DNA of 14,361 bases from the NCBI GenBank assembly GCA_030830285.1, contig JAURNF010000063.1, positions 1-14,361 of the forward strand, read 5' to 3'. The notes beneath the pieces are model-generated. The model had not been told where the DNA came from. It saw nothing but the letters and a program-made list of their open reading frames with translations, and did no database searches. The first letter of the stretch is position 1, and each line of letters opens with the position of its first letter. Source of the stretch: Candidatus Kapaibacterium sp. (GTDB lineage Bacteria; Bacteroidota; Ignavibacteria; Kapaibacteriales; Kapaibacteriaceae). Positions 1-7,204 of this stretch are shown here, piece after piece. The position numbers were made by a program, and so were the translations under genes.

Positions 1-1
1 G

Positions 2-1261
2 ATCGTAGATCCTATCGTTCCTGCAACCATGCCTCGCGGCTATCGCACCACATCACGACGTCGTGTACGTGTGCGTCCAGGTTCAGTTGAACTCGTGCAT
101 GGTGACGGCAGCACAGCCGACGGCGCAAGTCCGCTCGAGCCAGAGTTGCACTCGCAGATCTACGTGTACCTTACCGACGCGATTAAACGTCTGACGCCAC
201 CACTTCGCCAAGCACTCAACCACGTGATCCTCCGCGGATCATATGAAGAACTCGTGCTGATCGTAAACGTTAGCGAACTCGATGCCCGCGTTGTTCGATC
301 GCTCCGTGCGCTCGCTGATAATGTGCGTGATACATTCCCACAAGTGCAGCATGCATGGTTGTATCACGATCCTAAAGGTAGTCGCTACTACCTCGACCTC
401 GAACGTCCCGCTACGGGCGTCGGTGCGAAGAAGCTCTATGGTGCTTCGGCATGGAAGCAGATCGTCGGTGGTGTGCAATACCAAGTGGGGGTATTCTCCT
501 TTTCGCAGGTGAACCTCTCAATGGTTGAGCGACTCGTGCAGGTGGTTCGAGACCATGCAGCCTGTACGACCGCCGACACCTTGTATGACGTCTACTGCGG
601 ATACGGTCTCTTCGGTGCAGCCTTGGCTAGCGAGGTGCAGCGCGTGATCGCGATCGACGGCGACGAAGCAACCGTTGATAATGCACGGTATACGATACGC
701 CGGGCAGGGGGAACCTGTACGGCCCTTGCACAAGTGATCCGCAGCGGTGACGACGTTGATGCAATCGTGCGCACGCTGTACCGCATCGCACGGAAGGATC
801 CTTCCGAAGGTTCGAATGTGATCATCCTTGATCCGCCGCGTTCAGGCACTGCAGAACGCGTGATTGCTGAGCTCGGCAGCGGACTCCAACCACGACGCGT
901 GGTCGAGGTATACTGCGGTCCAGACGAGATCTACCGCAGCACCCGCGAATGGCGCCAGGCTGGGTATGGCGTTACACGTATCACACCAGTGGATCTGTTC
1001 CCAGGCACGACAAGCATGGAGTTCGTGGTAACGTATGATAGGGGGGCTGTCACGGCCGCACCGCCTTCCGAGCCACGTCAGTACACACGCAGTACGCCTC
1101 GATCAGGACCTCAGAGTGCTCCAGGGAGTGGACCTCGTAGTGGACCGAATGGTGGATCTCGTGGCGGACCAAAGGGTGGATCCCGCAGTGGACCTCGAAA
1201 CGAGCAACGAGGTGGCTCTCGATCAACACCTAAGAACGGTGGACGTTCAAGACGTCCGTAA
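2..1261 (+). CDS. TrmA/RlmC/RlmD-family RNA (uracil-C5)-methyltransferase, 5'-partial, with RGG-like tail
   Basis: SAM-dependent enzyme that methylates C5 of a uridine in tRNA or 23S rRNA; the target cannot be told from sequence. Numbering from the first ATG (position 29), I see the FSQVN substrate-loop motif (158-162), the SAM-binding motif I DVYCGYGLFG (187-196), DPPRSG (268-273), the nucleophile Cys296 in YCGP, and the general-base Glu331 in TTSMEF. The frame is open upstream of position 29 to the window edge. The ATG falls at the family's internal GYR motif, so the TRAM domain and first Fe-S cysteines probably lie outside the window and 29 is unlikely to be the true start. Where RlmD has its fourth cluster cysteine (CPIL..), this protein has Ser34 (SPLEPEL), which suggests an altered or absent cluster. 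Residues 345-410 form a basic Arg/Gly/Ser/Pro tail not typical of the family. The gene ends 11 nt from convergent ispE. Confidence 0.85.
   Translation: MVDPIVPATMPRGYRTTSRRRVRVRPGSVELVHGDGSTADGASPLEPELHSQIYVYLTDAIKRLTPPLRQALNHVILRGSYEELVLIVNVSELDARVVRSLRALADNVRDTFPQVQHAWLYHDPKGSRYYLDLERPATGVGAKKLYGASAWKQIVGGVQYQVGVFSFSQVNLSMVERLVQVVRDHAACTTADTLYDVYCGYGLFGAALASEVQRVIAIDGDEATVDNARYTIRRAGGTCTALAQVIRSGDDVDAIVRTLYRIARKDPSEGSNVIILDPPRSGTAERVIAELGSGLQPRRVVEVYCGPDEIYRSTREWRQAGYGVTRITPVDLFPGTTSMEFVVTYDRGAVTAAPPSEPRQYTRSTPRSGPQSAPGSGPRSGPNGGSRGGPKGGSRSGPRNEQRGGSRSTPKNGGRSRRP
1136..1252 (+). repeat. Degenerate 24-nt tandem repeat encoding RSGPNGGS-like units
   Basis: Two near-identical 24-nt units (1136-1159 and 1160-1183) encode RSGPNGGS and RGGPKGGS. 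They are followed by further diverged Arg-Ser-(Gly/Thr)-Pro and Gly-Gly-Ser units to the end of the methyltransferase gene. Shorter SGP/SAP units precede them, from about 1100. The encoded tail is basic and disordered-looking, as in RGG-type RNA-binding tails. Repeat expansion and contraction by slippage is likely (inference). Confidence 0.75.
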
Positions 1262-1272
1262 GGGGTACGTCG

Positions 1273-2124
1273 TTACGCCATTGTCTGAGTCGGCGGACAC
1301 ACGTGCGTCGTGAGGTCAGACAATGCGCTCGTTGCTGCCATGGCGTTATCCACAGATGTGTATAACCCATACATCGTCGACCCGCTGCCACTCATTGCTG
1401 CGTATGTGGCTCTGTTGTCAAGCAGACGTTGCTTGATGGCTGCAAGTGCTGGGTGTTGCGCAAACACAGCACGTTCAAAGTCGTTTGTGAAATCGTTCTG
1501 CATAGATCCATTGTCTATCAATGCCTTGCGAAGGTTCTCCACAAGATTCGACTGGGTTTTTCCACCACTAATCCCCAATGTGGAATACGCCAGTGCAGTG
1601 TTGACATGGATCCCTGGAAGCACGAGCACAACCCACCATGGTGCTTCGATGTTGAGAGGGGTAATGATCTCGCCGCGGCCTTCGACGAGTGCGGGCGATT
1701 GCGTGAGAAAGAACGGCACATCCGACCCAAGCGACAACGCAATGTTGTGAAGCGTAGCGCGAGAGGCAGGATCGTTGCGTTCATTGAGCGTTGCAAGCGC
1801 CATGAGCGTCGAAGCGGCATCACTTGAGCCACCGCCGAGTCCGCCCCCTGTAGGTATGCGCTTTTCGACTGTTATCTTTGCGCTCCATTGATCTGCCGGA
1901 AACGCTTCTGCGTATCGCACAAGTGCTTGGTACACAAGATTTTGATCAGGCGAACCAGTCACGGGTGGGATACACGAGCACGATGGCGTACGTGATCGTT
2001 CAACGGTCAATGTGTCGTACAACGCCACTGGCAAGAAGATCGACGCGATATCGTGATATCCGTCGGGGCGCTTGCGCAGGACTTCAAGACCGAGGTTGAT
2101 TTTGGCTGGTGCGTGAACGGTCAT
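1273..2124 (-). CDS. ispE: 4-diphosphocytidyl-2-C-methyl-D-erythritol kinase (IspE)
   Basis: ATP-dependent GHMP kinase that phosphorylates the 2-hydroxyl of CDP-methylerythritol in the cytosolic MEP pathway to IPP and DMAPP. Numbering from the chosen ATG (283 aa, normal for the family): the N-terminal PAKINLGLEV with Lys8, the DGYH motif (21-24), the ATP-binding glycine loop PTGGGLGGGSSDAA (91-104), GSDVPFF (133-139) with catalytic Asp135, and the C-terminal MSGSGST loop (244-250). The frame is open further upstream, with an ATG at 2133 and a GTG at 2160. I chose 2124 because it puts PAKINL a few residues from the N-terminus, as in other IspE proteins. No start has a convincing Shine-Dalgarno. 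It is transcribed divergently from the lipid-kinase gene at 2169 and converges on the methyltransferase gene. Confidence 0.95.
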   Translation of the reverse strand: MTVHAPAKINLGLEVLRKRPDGYHDIASIFLPVALYDTLTVERSRTPSCSCIPPVTGSPDQNLVYQALVRYAEAFPADQWSAKITVEKRIPTGGGLGGGSSDAASTLMALATLNERNDPASRATLHNIALSLGSDVPFFLTQSPALVEGRGEIITPLNIEAPWWVVLVLPGIHVNTALAYSTLGISGGKTQSNLVENLRKALIDNGSMQNDFTNDFERAVFAQHPALAAIKQRLLDNRATYAAMSGSGSTMYGLYTSVDNAMAATSALSDLTTHVCPPTQTMA

Positions 2125-2168
2125 GGATTCCATGGGAGGCGGCAGTCGATGAGGAGACACACGAAGTT

Positions 2169-2810
2169 ATGACAGGAACATCAGCGCAGATCACCTACGC
2201 AAGTGAGATTGCCCGAAAGGGGATTCACCTTGCGTCGTTGTTGATCCCTATAATCTACCTCCAGCTTGATCACTGGACGGGTGTGATGATCCTGTGTGCG
2301 ATGACTGCAACGTCGCTGTTGATCGACGTCTTGATGCATGTTCACGCTGGTTCTCGAAAGGTGATGCTGTCGCTTGTCGGCCCGCTTCTCCGAGAGCACG
2401 AGCTTCGCGAAGATCGATTCCATCTTACGGGTGCATCGTGGGTGCTGATTGCAGCTACGGCAACGTTCCTGGTGTTCCCAACAGCCATCGCGGTGACGGC
2501 GTTTTCGGTGCTGATTGTCAGTGACACGTTTGCAGCCCTTATCGGACGTCGCTTCGGTCGCCGCGAGTTTATCGACAAGAGTCTGGCTGGGTCCGTGGCA
2601 TTCGTTGTGAGTGCTCTGTGTGTGGTCGTGGCGTGGCAGGCCGTGTTTGCGCTGCCGAGTTCCTTCATCATTGCCGGTGCTGTGGCATCAGTCGCCGCTG
2701 CGATTGCGGAAGCGGCTTCATCACGACTTCGGCTTGACGATAATATCGCAATTCCATGTAGCTATGGAATTGTTCACTGGCTTGTGAGTGTTCTTCTCCC
2801 AACGTTGTAA
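2169..2810 (+). CDS. SEC59/DGK1/VTE5-family CTP-dependent lipid or isoprenoid-alcohol kinase (membrane protein)
   Basis: Polytopic membrane protein of 213 aa in the CTP-dependent kinase/cytidylyltransferase-like group that includes dolichol kinase, yeast diacylglycerol kinase Dgk1 and phytol kinase VTE5. Visible motifs: EIARKGIH near the N-terminus (13-20), SDTFAALIGRRFGRR (118-132), KSLAGS (137-142), and LDDNIAIP (189-196) preceded by Glu181. Hydrophobic segments lie at about 21-33, 38-58, 89-120, 139-160, 166-183 and 197-211. Databases often label such proteins phosphatidate cytidylyltransferase, but the motif set fits the kinase branch better; the lipid substrate cannot be read from sequence. 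I use ATG 2169, with GAGGAG 12 nt upstream, rather than the in-frame GTG at 2109. That longer start would overlap ispE and add a charged, non-family extension. It lies 20 nt before the next gene, probably co-transcribed. Confidence 0.8.
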   Translation: MTGTSAQITYASEIARKGIHLASLLIPIIYLQLDHWTGVMILCAMTATSLLIDVLMHVHAGSRKVMLSLVGPLLREHELREDRFHLTGASWVLIAATATFLVFPTAIAVTAFSVLIVSDTFAALIGRRFGRREFIDKSLAGSVAFVVSALCVVVAWQAVFALPSSFIIAGAVASVAAAIAEAASSRLRLDDNIAIPCSYGIVHWLVSVLLPTL

Positions 2811-2830
2811 CGAACCCAGGATAACGCAGT

Positions 2831-3331
2831 ATGTCGGCAAAGAAACTCATCCCTATGATCTTGCTTGGTATCGGACTCGGTATCGCGGCAGTGTTCATCT
2901 GGCGAACGGTCGATTCGGCCTCGCTCGAGGGCTTTTATGTAGTGACAGACACCATTGCGTATGCTGACGAGGATGCAGCAACGACAATTCTGTATGTCCA
3001 GATCGAGACTGCGGACTCTGGGAAGATCGTTCGGGCTACGCGTGAACTCGCCGAACGCACGCTCGCGTCAGACACCACCACTGGCAAGCGCCGCTTTGTT
3101 GAACTGCGTTGCTATGTTCCGAGCGACACCCAAGCATTGACGCAAGAAATGGTGGATGAACTGGCCTACACCAATCCATCGATTGAAGACCCTGCAACGT
3201 CCTTGTACGTTGTACCGAACGGCGTGCTTGCTCGCGTCTGGAGCAGCAATCCAGCTATTGGCATCGACAGTATCTCCGTCGTGCGGACGCTCTTCTACCG
3301 TCCGCGAGGTGGCTCGCACGTAGCTCCCTGA
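2831..3331 (+). CDS. Membrane-anchored protein of unknown function
   Basis: Not recognised. The 166-residue protein has a short basic N-terminus (MSAKK) and one hydrophobic segment (about 6-24) ending at Trp-Arg, so it is probably an inner-membrane anchor with the rest outside the cytoplasm. The C-terminal 140 residues look like a small mixed alpha/beta domain with few prolines and a single Cys94. No signal-peptidase or lipobox site stands out. A Shine-Dalgarno (AGGA, 2818-2821) precedes the ATG by 9 nt. It follows the lipid-kinase gene by 20 nt and is probably translated from the same mRNA, so a link to lipid metabolism is possible but unproven. It converges on the acyl-CoA synthetase-like gene with a 22-nt gap. 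Confidence 0.75.
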   Translation: MSAKKLIPMILLGIGLGIAAVFIWRTVDSASLEGFYVVTDTIAYADEDAATTILYVQIETADSGKIVRATRELAERTLASDTTTGKRRFVELRCYVPSDTQALTQEMVDELAYTNPSIEDPATSLYVVPNGVLARVWSSNPAIGIDSISVVRTLFYRPRGGSHVAP

Positions 3332-3353
3332 TACAAACCAACCACGTCACGTG

Positions 3354-5006
3354 CTACGCTCGGAATTGCGTGTTCTTCCATTCGGCGAACACATGCTTGA
3401 CCGAGTTGCGTTGATACTTGCCAGTAGATGTCACCGGTAACGCGTCGGTGAAGACAACGACCTTCGGTGCTTTATGGAATGGCAGGTGCTCGCGGCAAAA
3501 TGCCAGCACAGCCTCTTCGGTAATGTCCGGTCCACTTGGAATCACAAGAGCGCCAACTTCTTCTCCGAACATCGCGTGCTCGAATCCTACACAGATGCCT
3601 GCTTTCACTCCTGGTGCGCGCGAGATTACCTCGTCGATCTCAAGTGGTGCCAGGTTGACACCGCCCCGGATGATGAGTTCTTTCAGTCGTCCAGTGATGA
3701 AGTAGTAATAGCGGCCATCCTCGCCCATGACGCGGAATCCCTCGTCACCTGAGCGGAACCACCCGAAGGCGAAGGCCTCTTCATTCGCTTTGTCGTTGTT
3801 GTCGTATCCACGCATGACATTCGCACCGCGAATGACTATCTCGCCTCTGTCGCCATCAGGCACTGCATTGCCGTGCGCATCATGAATTGCCATCTCGTTG
3901 CACGGTACGTCGGTTCCAATCGATGGGAACCCATAGTCGTACATCCAGTGGCGATAGTCTGACTCACTCAGATCAATTGGCAGGAACGACGAGTAGCATG
4001 TCGTTTCAGAGAGTCCATAGCCGTGGATGATGCGTGTTGAGAGCGTCGACGTAAATCGTTCAGCAAGTTCACACGTAAGCGGACCCGCTCCGCAGATGAT
4101 ATGGCGCAGTGTGGTTGCTGCAGCGCGTTGCTCAACAACATTTGCTTCGAGAAGCACGGCCAGCAACGTCGGGACGACGCTCACGATGTGTACCTGTTCA
4201 GCGGCAATCGTCGCGAAGAACTTCGAAGGCGAGAACTTTCGATGGAGTACAACCGAAGCGCCTGCGATGAACGGTGTTGCGTGCGTTACAAGCGCACCGT
4301 TGACATGATGTACGGGCAACACGCACATCATGCGAGTTGATGCGTCGATCCCATGCCATGCATTGATCATCTCGCCATCGACGAAGAGGTTCTGCTGGAT
4401 CAAGACAACGCCCTTGGGCTTGCCCGTTGTGCCACTCGTGTACACGATCATGCAGTCGTCCCAGCGCATGTCGCTGTCCGCATCAGGCCACGGTGCAGGA
4501 TCGCATCCACGAATTGCTTCGTAGAACGATGGATCGTTCGTATCAGTATCCATCACAATCACTGGCGAAGTGGTACCCGAAGCTGCGATGCGGTCGCAAT
4601 AGTCGACACGACTCAGCACTACTGTTGGACGACATTCTTCGAGGATGTACGCGATGCGCTGATCGTCCTCGGTCATGTTCAGCGGCACAGCGCATGCGCC
4701 CAAGTACCAGCATGCGAAATAGGCGAGAATCGTGTCGGGGTGGTTGTGGCTTGCGATCGCAACGCGATGTCCGCGCCTGACCCCGTGCTGCGTGAGAAGC
4801 GTCGCTAATCGTCGCGACACGTCGATGAATACGCTGTATGACCACGAGCTACGGACGCCGTTGTCGGCATAGTAGATGAGCCACGGTTGTTCGAGGCTCG
4901 TAGCGTCGCGATGACGCATGAGCGCGCCCCAACTCAAAAACGACTGTTCAACGGTCTCCGGAGACCGTCCATGAGCGAATCTGCCAGCGTGAAGATGATC
5001 CATCAT
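3354..5006 (-). CDS. Acyl-CoA synthetase-like AMP-forming ligase (ANL superfamily)
   Basis: Adenylate-forming enzyme that activates a carboxylic acid with ATP and most likely transfers it to CoA. Numbering from the ATG at 5006 (550 aa, normal length): the P-loop YTSGTTGKPKG (189-199), the LPVHHVNG substrate-side segment (230-237), GYGLSETT (329-336), GWFRSGDEG (415-423) with the ribose-binding Asp, the hinge motif ITGRLKELIIRGG (437-449), and catalytic Lys530 in STGKYQR. All core motifs are intact. The substrate is undetermined: fatty, aromatic or small organic acids are all possible, and the sequence vaguely recalls the CaiC/4-coumarate-CoA ligase group. The frame can start at GTG 5012 or ATG 5006/5003; none has a clear Shine-Dalgarno. 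It diverges from ltaE across about 55 nt in which I see no convincing promoter boxes. The thioesterase gene nearby, on the other strand, could act on its product (inference). Confidence 0.88.
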   Translation of the reverse strand: MMDHLHAGRFAHGRSPETVEQSFLSWGALMRHRDATSLEQPWLIYYADNGVRSSWSYSVFIDVSRRLATLLTQHGVRRGHRVAIASHNHPDTILAYFACWYLGACAVPLNMTEDDQRIAYILEECRPTVVLSRVDYCDRIAASGTTSPVIVMDTDTNDPSFYEAIRGCDPAPWPDADSDMRWDDCMIVYTSGTTGKPKGVVLIQQNLFVDGEMINAWHGIDASTRMMCVLPVHHVNGALVTHATPFIAGASVVLHRKFSPSKFFATIAAEQVHIVSVVPTLLAVLLEANVVEQRAAATTLRHIICGAGPLTCELAERFTSTLSTRIIHGYGLSETTCYSSFLPIDLSESDYRHWMYDYGFPSIGTDVPCNEMAIHDAHGNAVPDGDRGEIVIRGANVMRGYDNNDKANEEAFAFGWFRSGDEGFRVMGEDGRYYYFITGRLKELIIRGGVNLAPLEIDEVISRAPGVKAGICVGFEHAMFGEEVGALVIPSGPDITEEAVLAFCREHLPFHKAPKVVVFTDALPVTSTGKYQRNSVKHVFAEWKNTQFRA

Positions 5007-5061
5007 CCGCACAAATTACGACGGCGGCTGAGACCACTCGAGCGCATCGTAGATTGCGCCT

Positions 5062-6087
5062 ATGATTGACCTTCGCAGTGATACGCTCACGGTACCCGAC
5101 GAGGGAATGCGTGCAGCAATGGCCAACGCCCAAGTGGGCGATGATGTGTATTCAGAGGACCCAACTGTCGAACACCTGCAAGAACGCCTTGCTGAGATGT
5201 TTGGCAAGGAAGCGGCGCTGTTCGTGCCGAGTGGAACTATGGGCAATCAAATCTGCCTAGCGCTCCATGCCTCTACAGGTGAAGAGGTCATAGCAGAGCA
5301 GGATGCGCACATCTTCCATTACGAGAACGCCGCGGCAAGTGTGATCGCCCGTGCGCAGATCCATCGCATACGTTCGACAGCCGGTGAGATGTTCCTCGAT
5401 GACGTGCGCGATGCAATTCGTCCGTCAGCCTATTACTACCCGCGAACGGCAGCGATCGCCGTCGAGAACACGCACAACCGTCACGGCGGCACCGTTGTGT
5501 CCACAGAATACCTCCAGGAATTGCGGGCTCTTGCTACAGAGCACAATCTGCCAATGCATTGCGACGGCGCGCGATTATGGAATGCCATCGTGGCCACAGG
5601 CACAAGTGCCCGTGGTTACGGAGATATCTTCGATACGTTAAGCGTGTGTTTGAGCAAGGGGCTTGGCGCACCCGTTGGCTCTATCATCCTCGGTACGAGA
5701 GTCAACATCGAACGAGCACGCCGATGGAGAAAAATGCTCGGTGGGGGAATGCGGCAAACGGGAATTCTTGCAGCGGCTGGGTTGTACGCACTCGATACAG
5801 TGCTGCCTCGCATTCCAGAAGATCACCGACGCGCACAGAGGTTTGCAACGGGGCTTGCAGACATCCAAGGTGTTACGATTGATCTTGCGCGCGTGCAAAC
5901 CAACATCGTGGCGTTTTCGGTGTCTGACTGGAAGGATGCAGACTTCGTGCAGGCATGCCAACAGCGCGGACTTCGCATCGCGCCAATTCGCGCCGGAGTG
6001 ATACGGGCGGTGATGTATCACCAGATTGATGATGCGGCTGTTGAACAGTCGCTGGCGTTGATTCGCGACGTACTCGAAAACCGCTAA
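5062..6087 (+). CDS. ltaE: Low-specificity L-threonine aldolase
   Basis: PLP-dependent fold-type I enzyme of 341 aa that splits L-threonine or L-allo-threonine into glycine and acetaldehyde; cytosolic. Family landmarks in order: N-terminal IDLRSDTLT (2-10), GDDVYSEDPT (26-35), the PLP-phosphate loop PSGTMGN (56-62), ENTHNRHGG (135-143), the Asp168 that contacts the pyridine nitrogen in MHCDGARLWNA, the Schiff-base Lys199 in CLSKGLGAPVGS, and the GGGMRQTG segment (227-234). Length and start (MIDLRSDT) match the family exactly, although no Shine-Dalgarno precedes the ATG. It is followed after 40 nt by a hotdog thioesterase gene on the same strand, so a two-gene transcript is likely. Confidence 0.95.
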   Translation: MIDLRSDTLTVPDEGMRAAMANAQVGDDVYSEDPTVEHLQERLAEMFGKEAALFVPSGTMGNQICLALHASTGEEVIAEQDAHIFHYENAAASVIARAQIHRIRSTAGEMFLDDVRDAIRPSAYYYPRTAAIAVENTHNRHGGTVVSTEYLQELRALATEHNLPMHCDGARLWNAIVATGTSARGYGDIFDTLSVCLSKGLGAPVGSIILGTRVNIERARRWRKMLGGGMRQTGILAAAGLYALDTVLPRIPEDHRRAQRFATGLADIQGVTIDLARVQTNIVAFSVSDWKDADFVQACQQRGLRIAPIRAGVIRAVMYHQIDDAAVEQSLALIRDVLENR

Positions 6088-6127
6088 GTGACCCGTATGT
6101 TTGTAGCACACTCATCCAGCAGACATT

Positions 6128-6616
6128 ATGCCAACGTCAGATAAAGAAGAAGCTGTTATCGATCACGGTCCAGTGACGATTGAAGGTCACGGTACCTATC
6201 ACCACCGACTTCACAGTCGCGTGCGCTCATACGATGTTGATCGTCAGAGCATTGTGCATAACGCAGTGTATCTCTACTGGCTTGAGGCAGCCCGGATTGA
6301 GTATTTCCGTGACATAGGCGTGCCGATTGATCGCGATTCATTTGTGACAAAGCATCGCTTTGTCGTTGCTCAGACATCGATCGACTATAAGTTCGCAGCG
6401 CAGTTCGACGACCCATACACGGTGTTTACGCGCGTGTCGTTCGTGAAGAACTCATCGTTCGGATTTGATCACGTGATCCGGCACGAAAACGGGACGATCC
6501 TCGCCACCGCAAGCAGTGTATTGGTGCACCTTAACCCAGCGAAGAACAAGCCAGAGCGCATCCCAGATTCATACCGCTCGTTGATTCGCGCGTTTGAAGG
6601 CGAACACGTAGGGTAG
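6128..6616 (+). CDS. Hotdog-fold acyl-CoA thioesterase (YbgC/4-hydroxybenzoyl-CoA thioesterase family)
   Basis: Single hotdog domain of 162 aa that hydrolyses an acyl-CoA thioester; the acyl group is unknown. The signature is the segment SYDVDRQSIVHNAVYLYWLEAARIE (34-58). Asp38 corresponds to the catalytic Asp of YbgC, and the Asn45-x-x-Tyr48 and Leu-Glu-Ala-Ala-Arg helix follow. The usual Gly of the DxxG motif is Ser41 here, and the usual His of YbgC is Asn45, as in FatA-like members. The N-terminus is about 25 residues longer than in E. coli YbgC, with a charged unstructured stretch. The only good start is ATG 6128; no strong Shine-Dalgarno is visible. It lies 40 nt after ltaE and 11 nt from the convergent lipoprotein gene. 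An acyl-CoA thioesterase role is well supported; any YbgC-like Tol-Pal association is not shown here, because no tol genes are in view. Confidence 0.82.
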   Translation: MPTSDKEEAVIDHGPVTIEGHGTYHHRLHSRVRSYDVDRQSIVHNAVYLYWLEAARIEYFRDIGVPIDRDSFVTKHRFVVAQTSIDYKFAAQFDDPYTVFTRVSFVKNSSFGFDHVIRHENGTILATASSVLVHLNPAKNKPERIPDSYRSLIRAFEGEHVG

Positions 6617-6627
6617 CGGCGTTCAAC

Positions 6628-7203
6628 TCAGTATTCCAACGTAATCAGCGCTCGGAACGACGAGTATCGCTGCACGTATGGATCGCCAACCAGGATCTGT
6701 AGCGATGCTTTAACGAGGCGCTCGGTCGGAACGTCGTAATAGGCGATGCGCAACTGCCGATTGTCAGTATCGGTCGACCATTTGAACGGCTCCCATGCGC
6801 CTTTCGGATTGAGACACTCACCAGCAAGCCATGACAAGGGCGATGTGCACATCATGAACTGACCATCGCAGGGGACGTTGGTACTTGAGAATGCGAATGC
6901 ACGAACAAACGGTGTGAATTGTGCGCTAGCCTTGATGGTATCAGGCAGATGAAACTCGAGTGTTGGGATGGTGATGCGATAGGGCGTTACGCCGCGCTCA
7001 ATCCAGATGTTGTTTAGCAGTGTTGTGTCGGTAACGATAGCCTCGTAGGCACTATCACCGAAGTAGTAGTACAACGACAGTCGTGTTGGATGCGTGCCGC
7101 CGTCTGGATAATGTTTCGTGCGATCGACATCAATTTCGAGGGGTGAGCTGCACGCCTGAAGCATGAGCACGACTGCACCGATGATGAACAGTGTTCTGCG
7201 CAT
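6628..7203 (-). CDS. Putative outer-membrane or periplasmic lipoprotein, unknown function
   Basis: Not recognised beyond its export signal. From ATG 7203 the 191-residue protein begins with a basic n-region (MRRT), a hydrophobic core (5-14) and a lipobox LQAC with the lipid-attachment Cys18, followed by SS. There is no Asp at +2, so outer-membrane sorting is plausible. The mature part has three more cysteines (112, 119, 130), which could form a disulfide in the periplasm, and many aromatic residues in beta-like segments. The start is fixed by the lipobox and by a strong GGGAGGA (7214-7220) 10 nt upstream, inside the last codons of the preceding gene. The gap to that gene's stop codon is a single base, so it is the third gene of the sigma/anti-sigma operon. 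A role as ligand, damper or co-sensor of that system is inference. Confidence 0.82.
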   Translation of the reverse strand: MRRTLFIIGAVVLMLQACSSPLEIDVDRTKHYPDGGTHPTRLSLYYYFGDSAYEAIVTDTTLLNNIWIERGVTPYRITIPTLEFHLPDTIKASAQFTPFVRAFAFSSTNVPCDGQFMMCTSPLSWLAGECLNPKGAWEPFKWSTDTDNRQLRIAYYDVPTERLVKASLQILVGDPYVQRYSSFRALITLEY

Positions 7204-7204
7204 T

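Noticed and set aside
1310..1827. Plus-strand open frames (146 and 132 codons) across ispE
   Set aside because: Antisense shadows of a gene with all IspE motifs. The translations resemble no family.
3343..3353. CACGT-C-ACGTG inverted repeat in the convergent gap as a bidirectional terminator
   Set aside because: Five-base arms, no T-tracts on either side, and partly within reach of the stop codons; probably chance.
5638..6111. Minus-strand open frame of 157 codons across ltaE
   Set aside because: Antisense to a clear threonine aldolase gene, with a Cys/His/Arg-rich non-protein-like composition.
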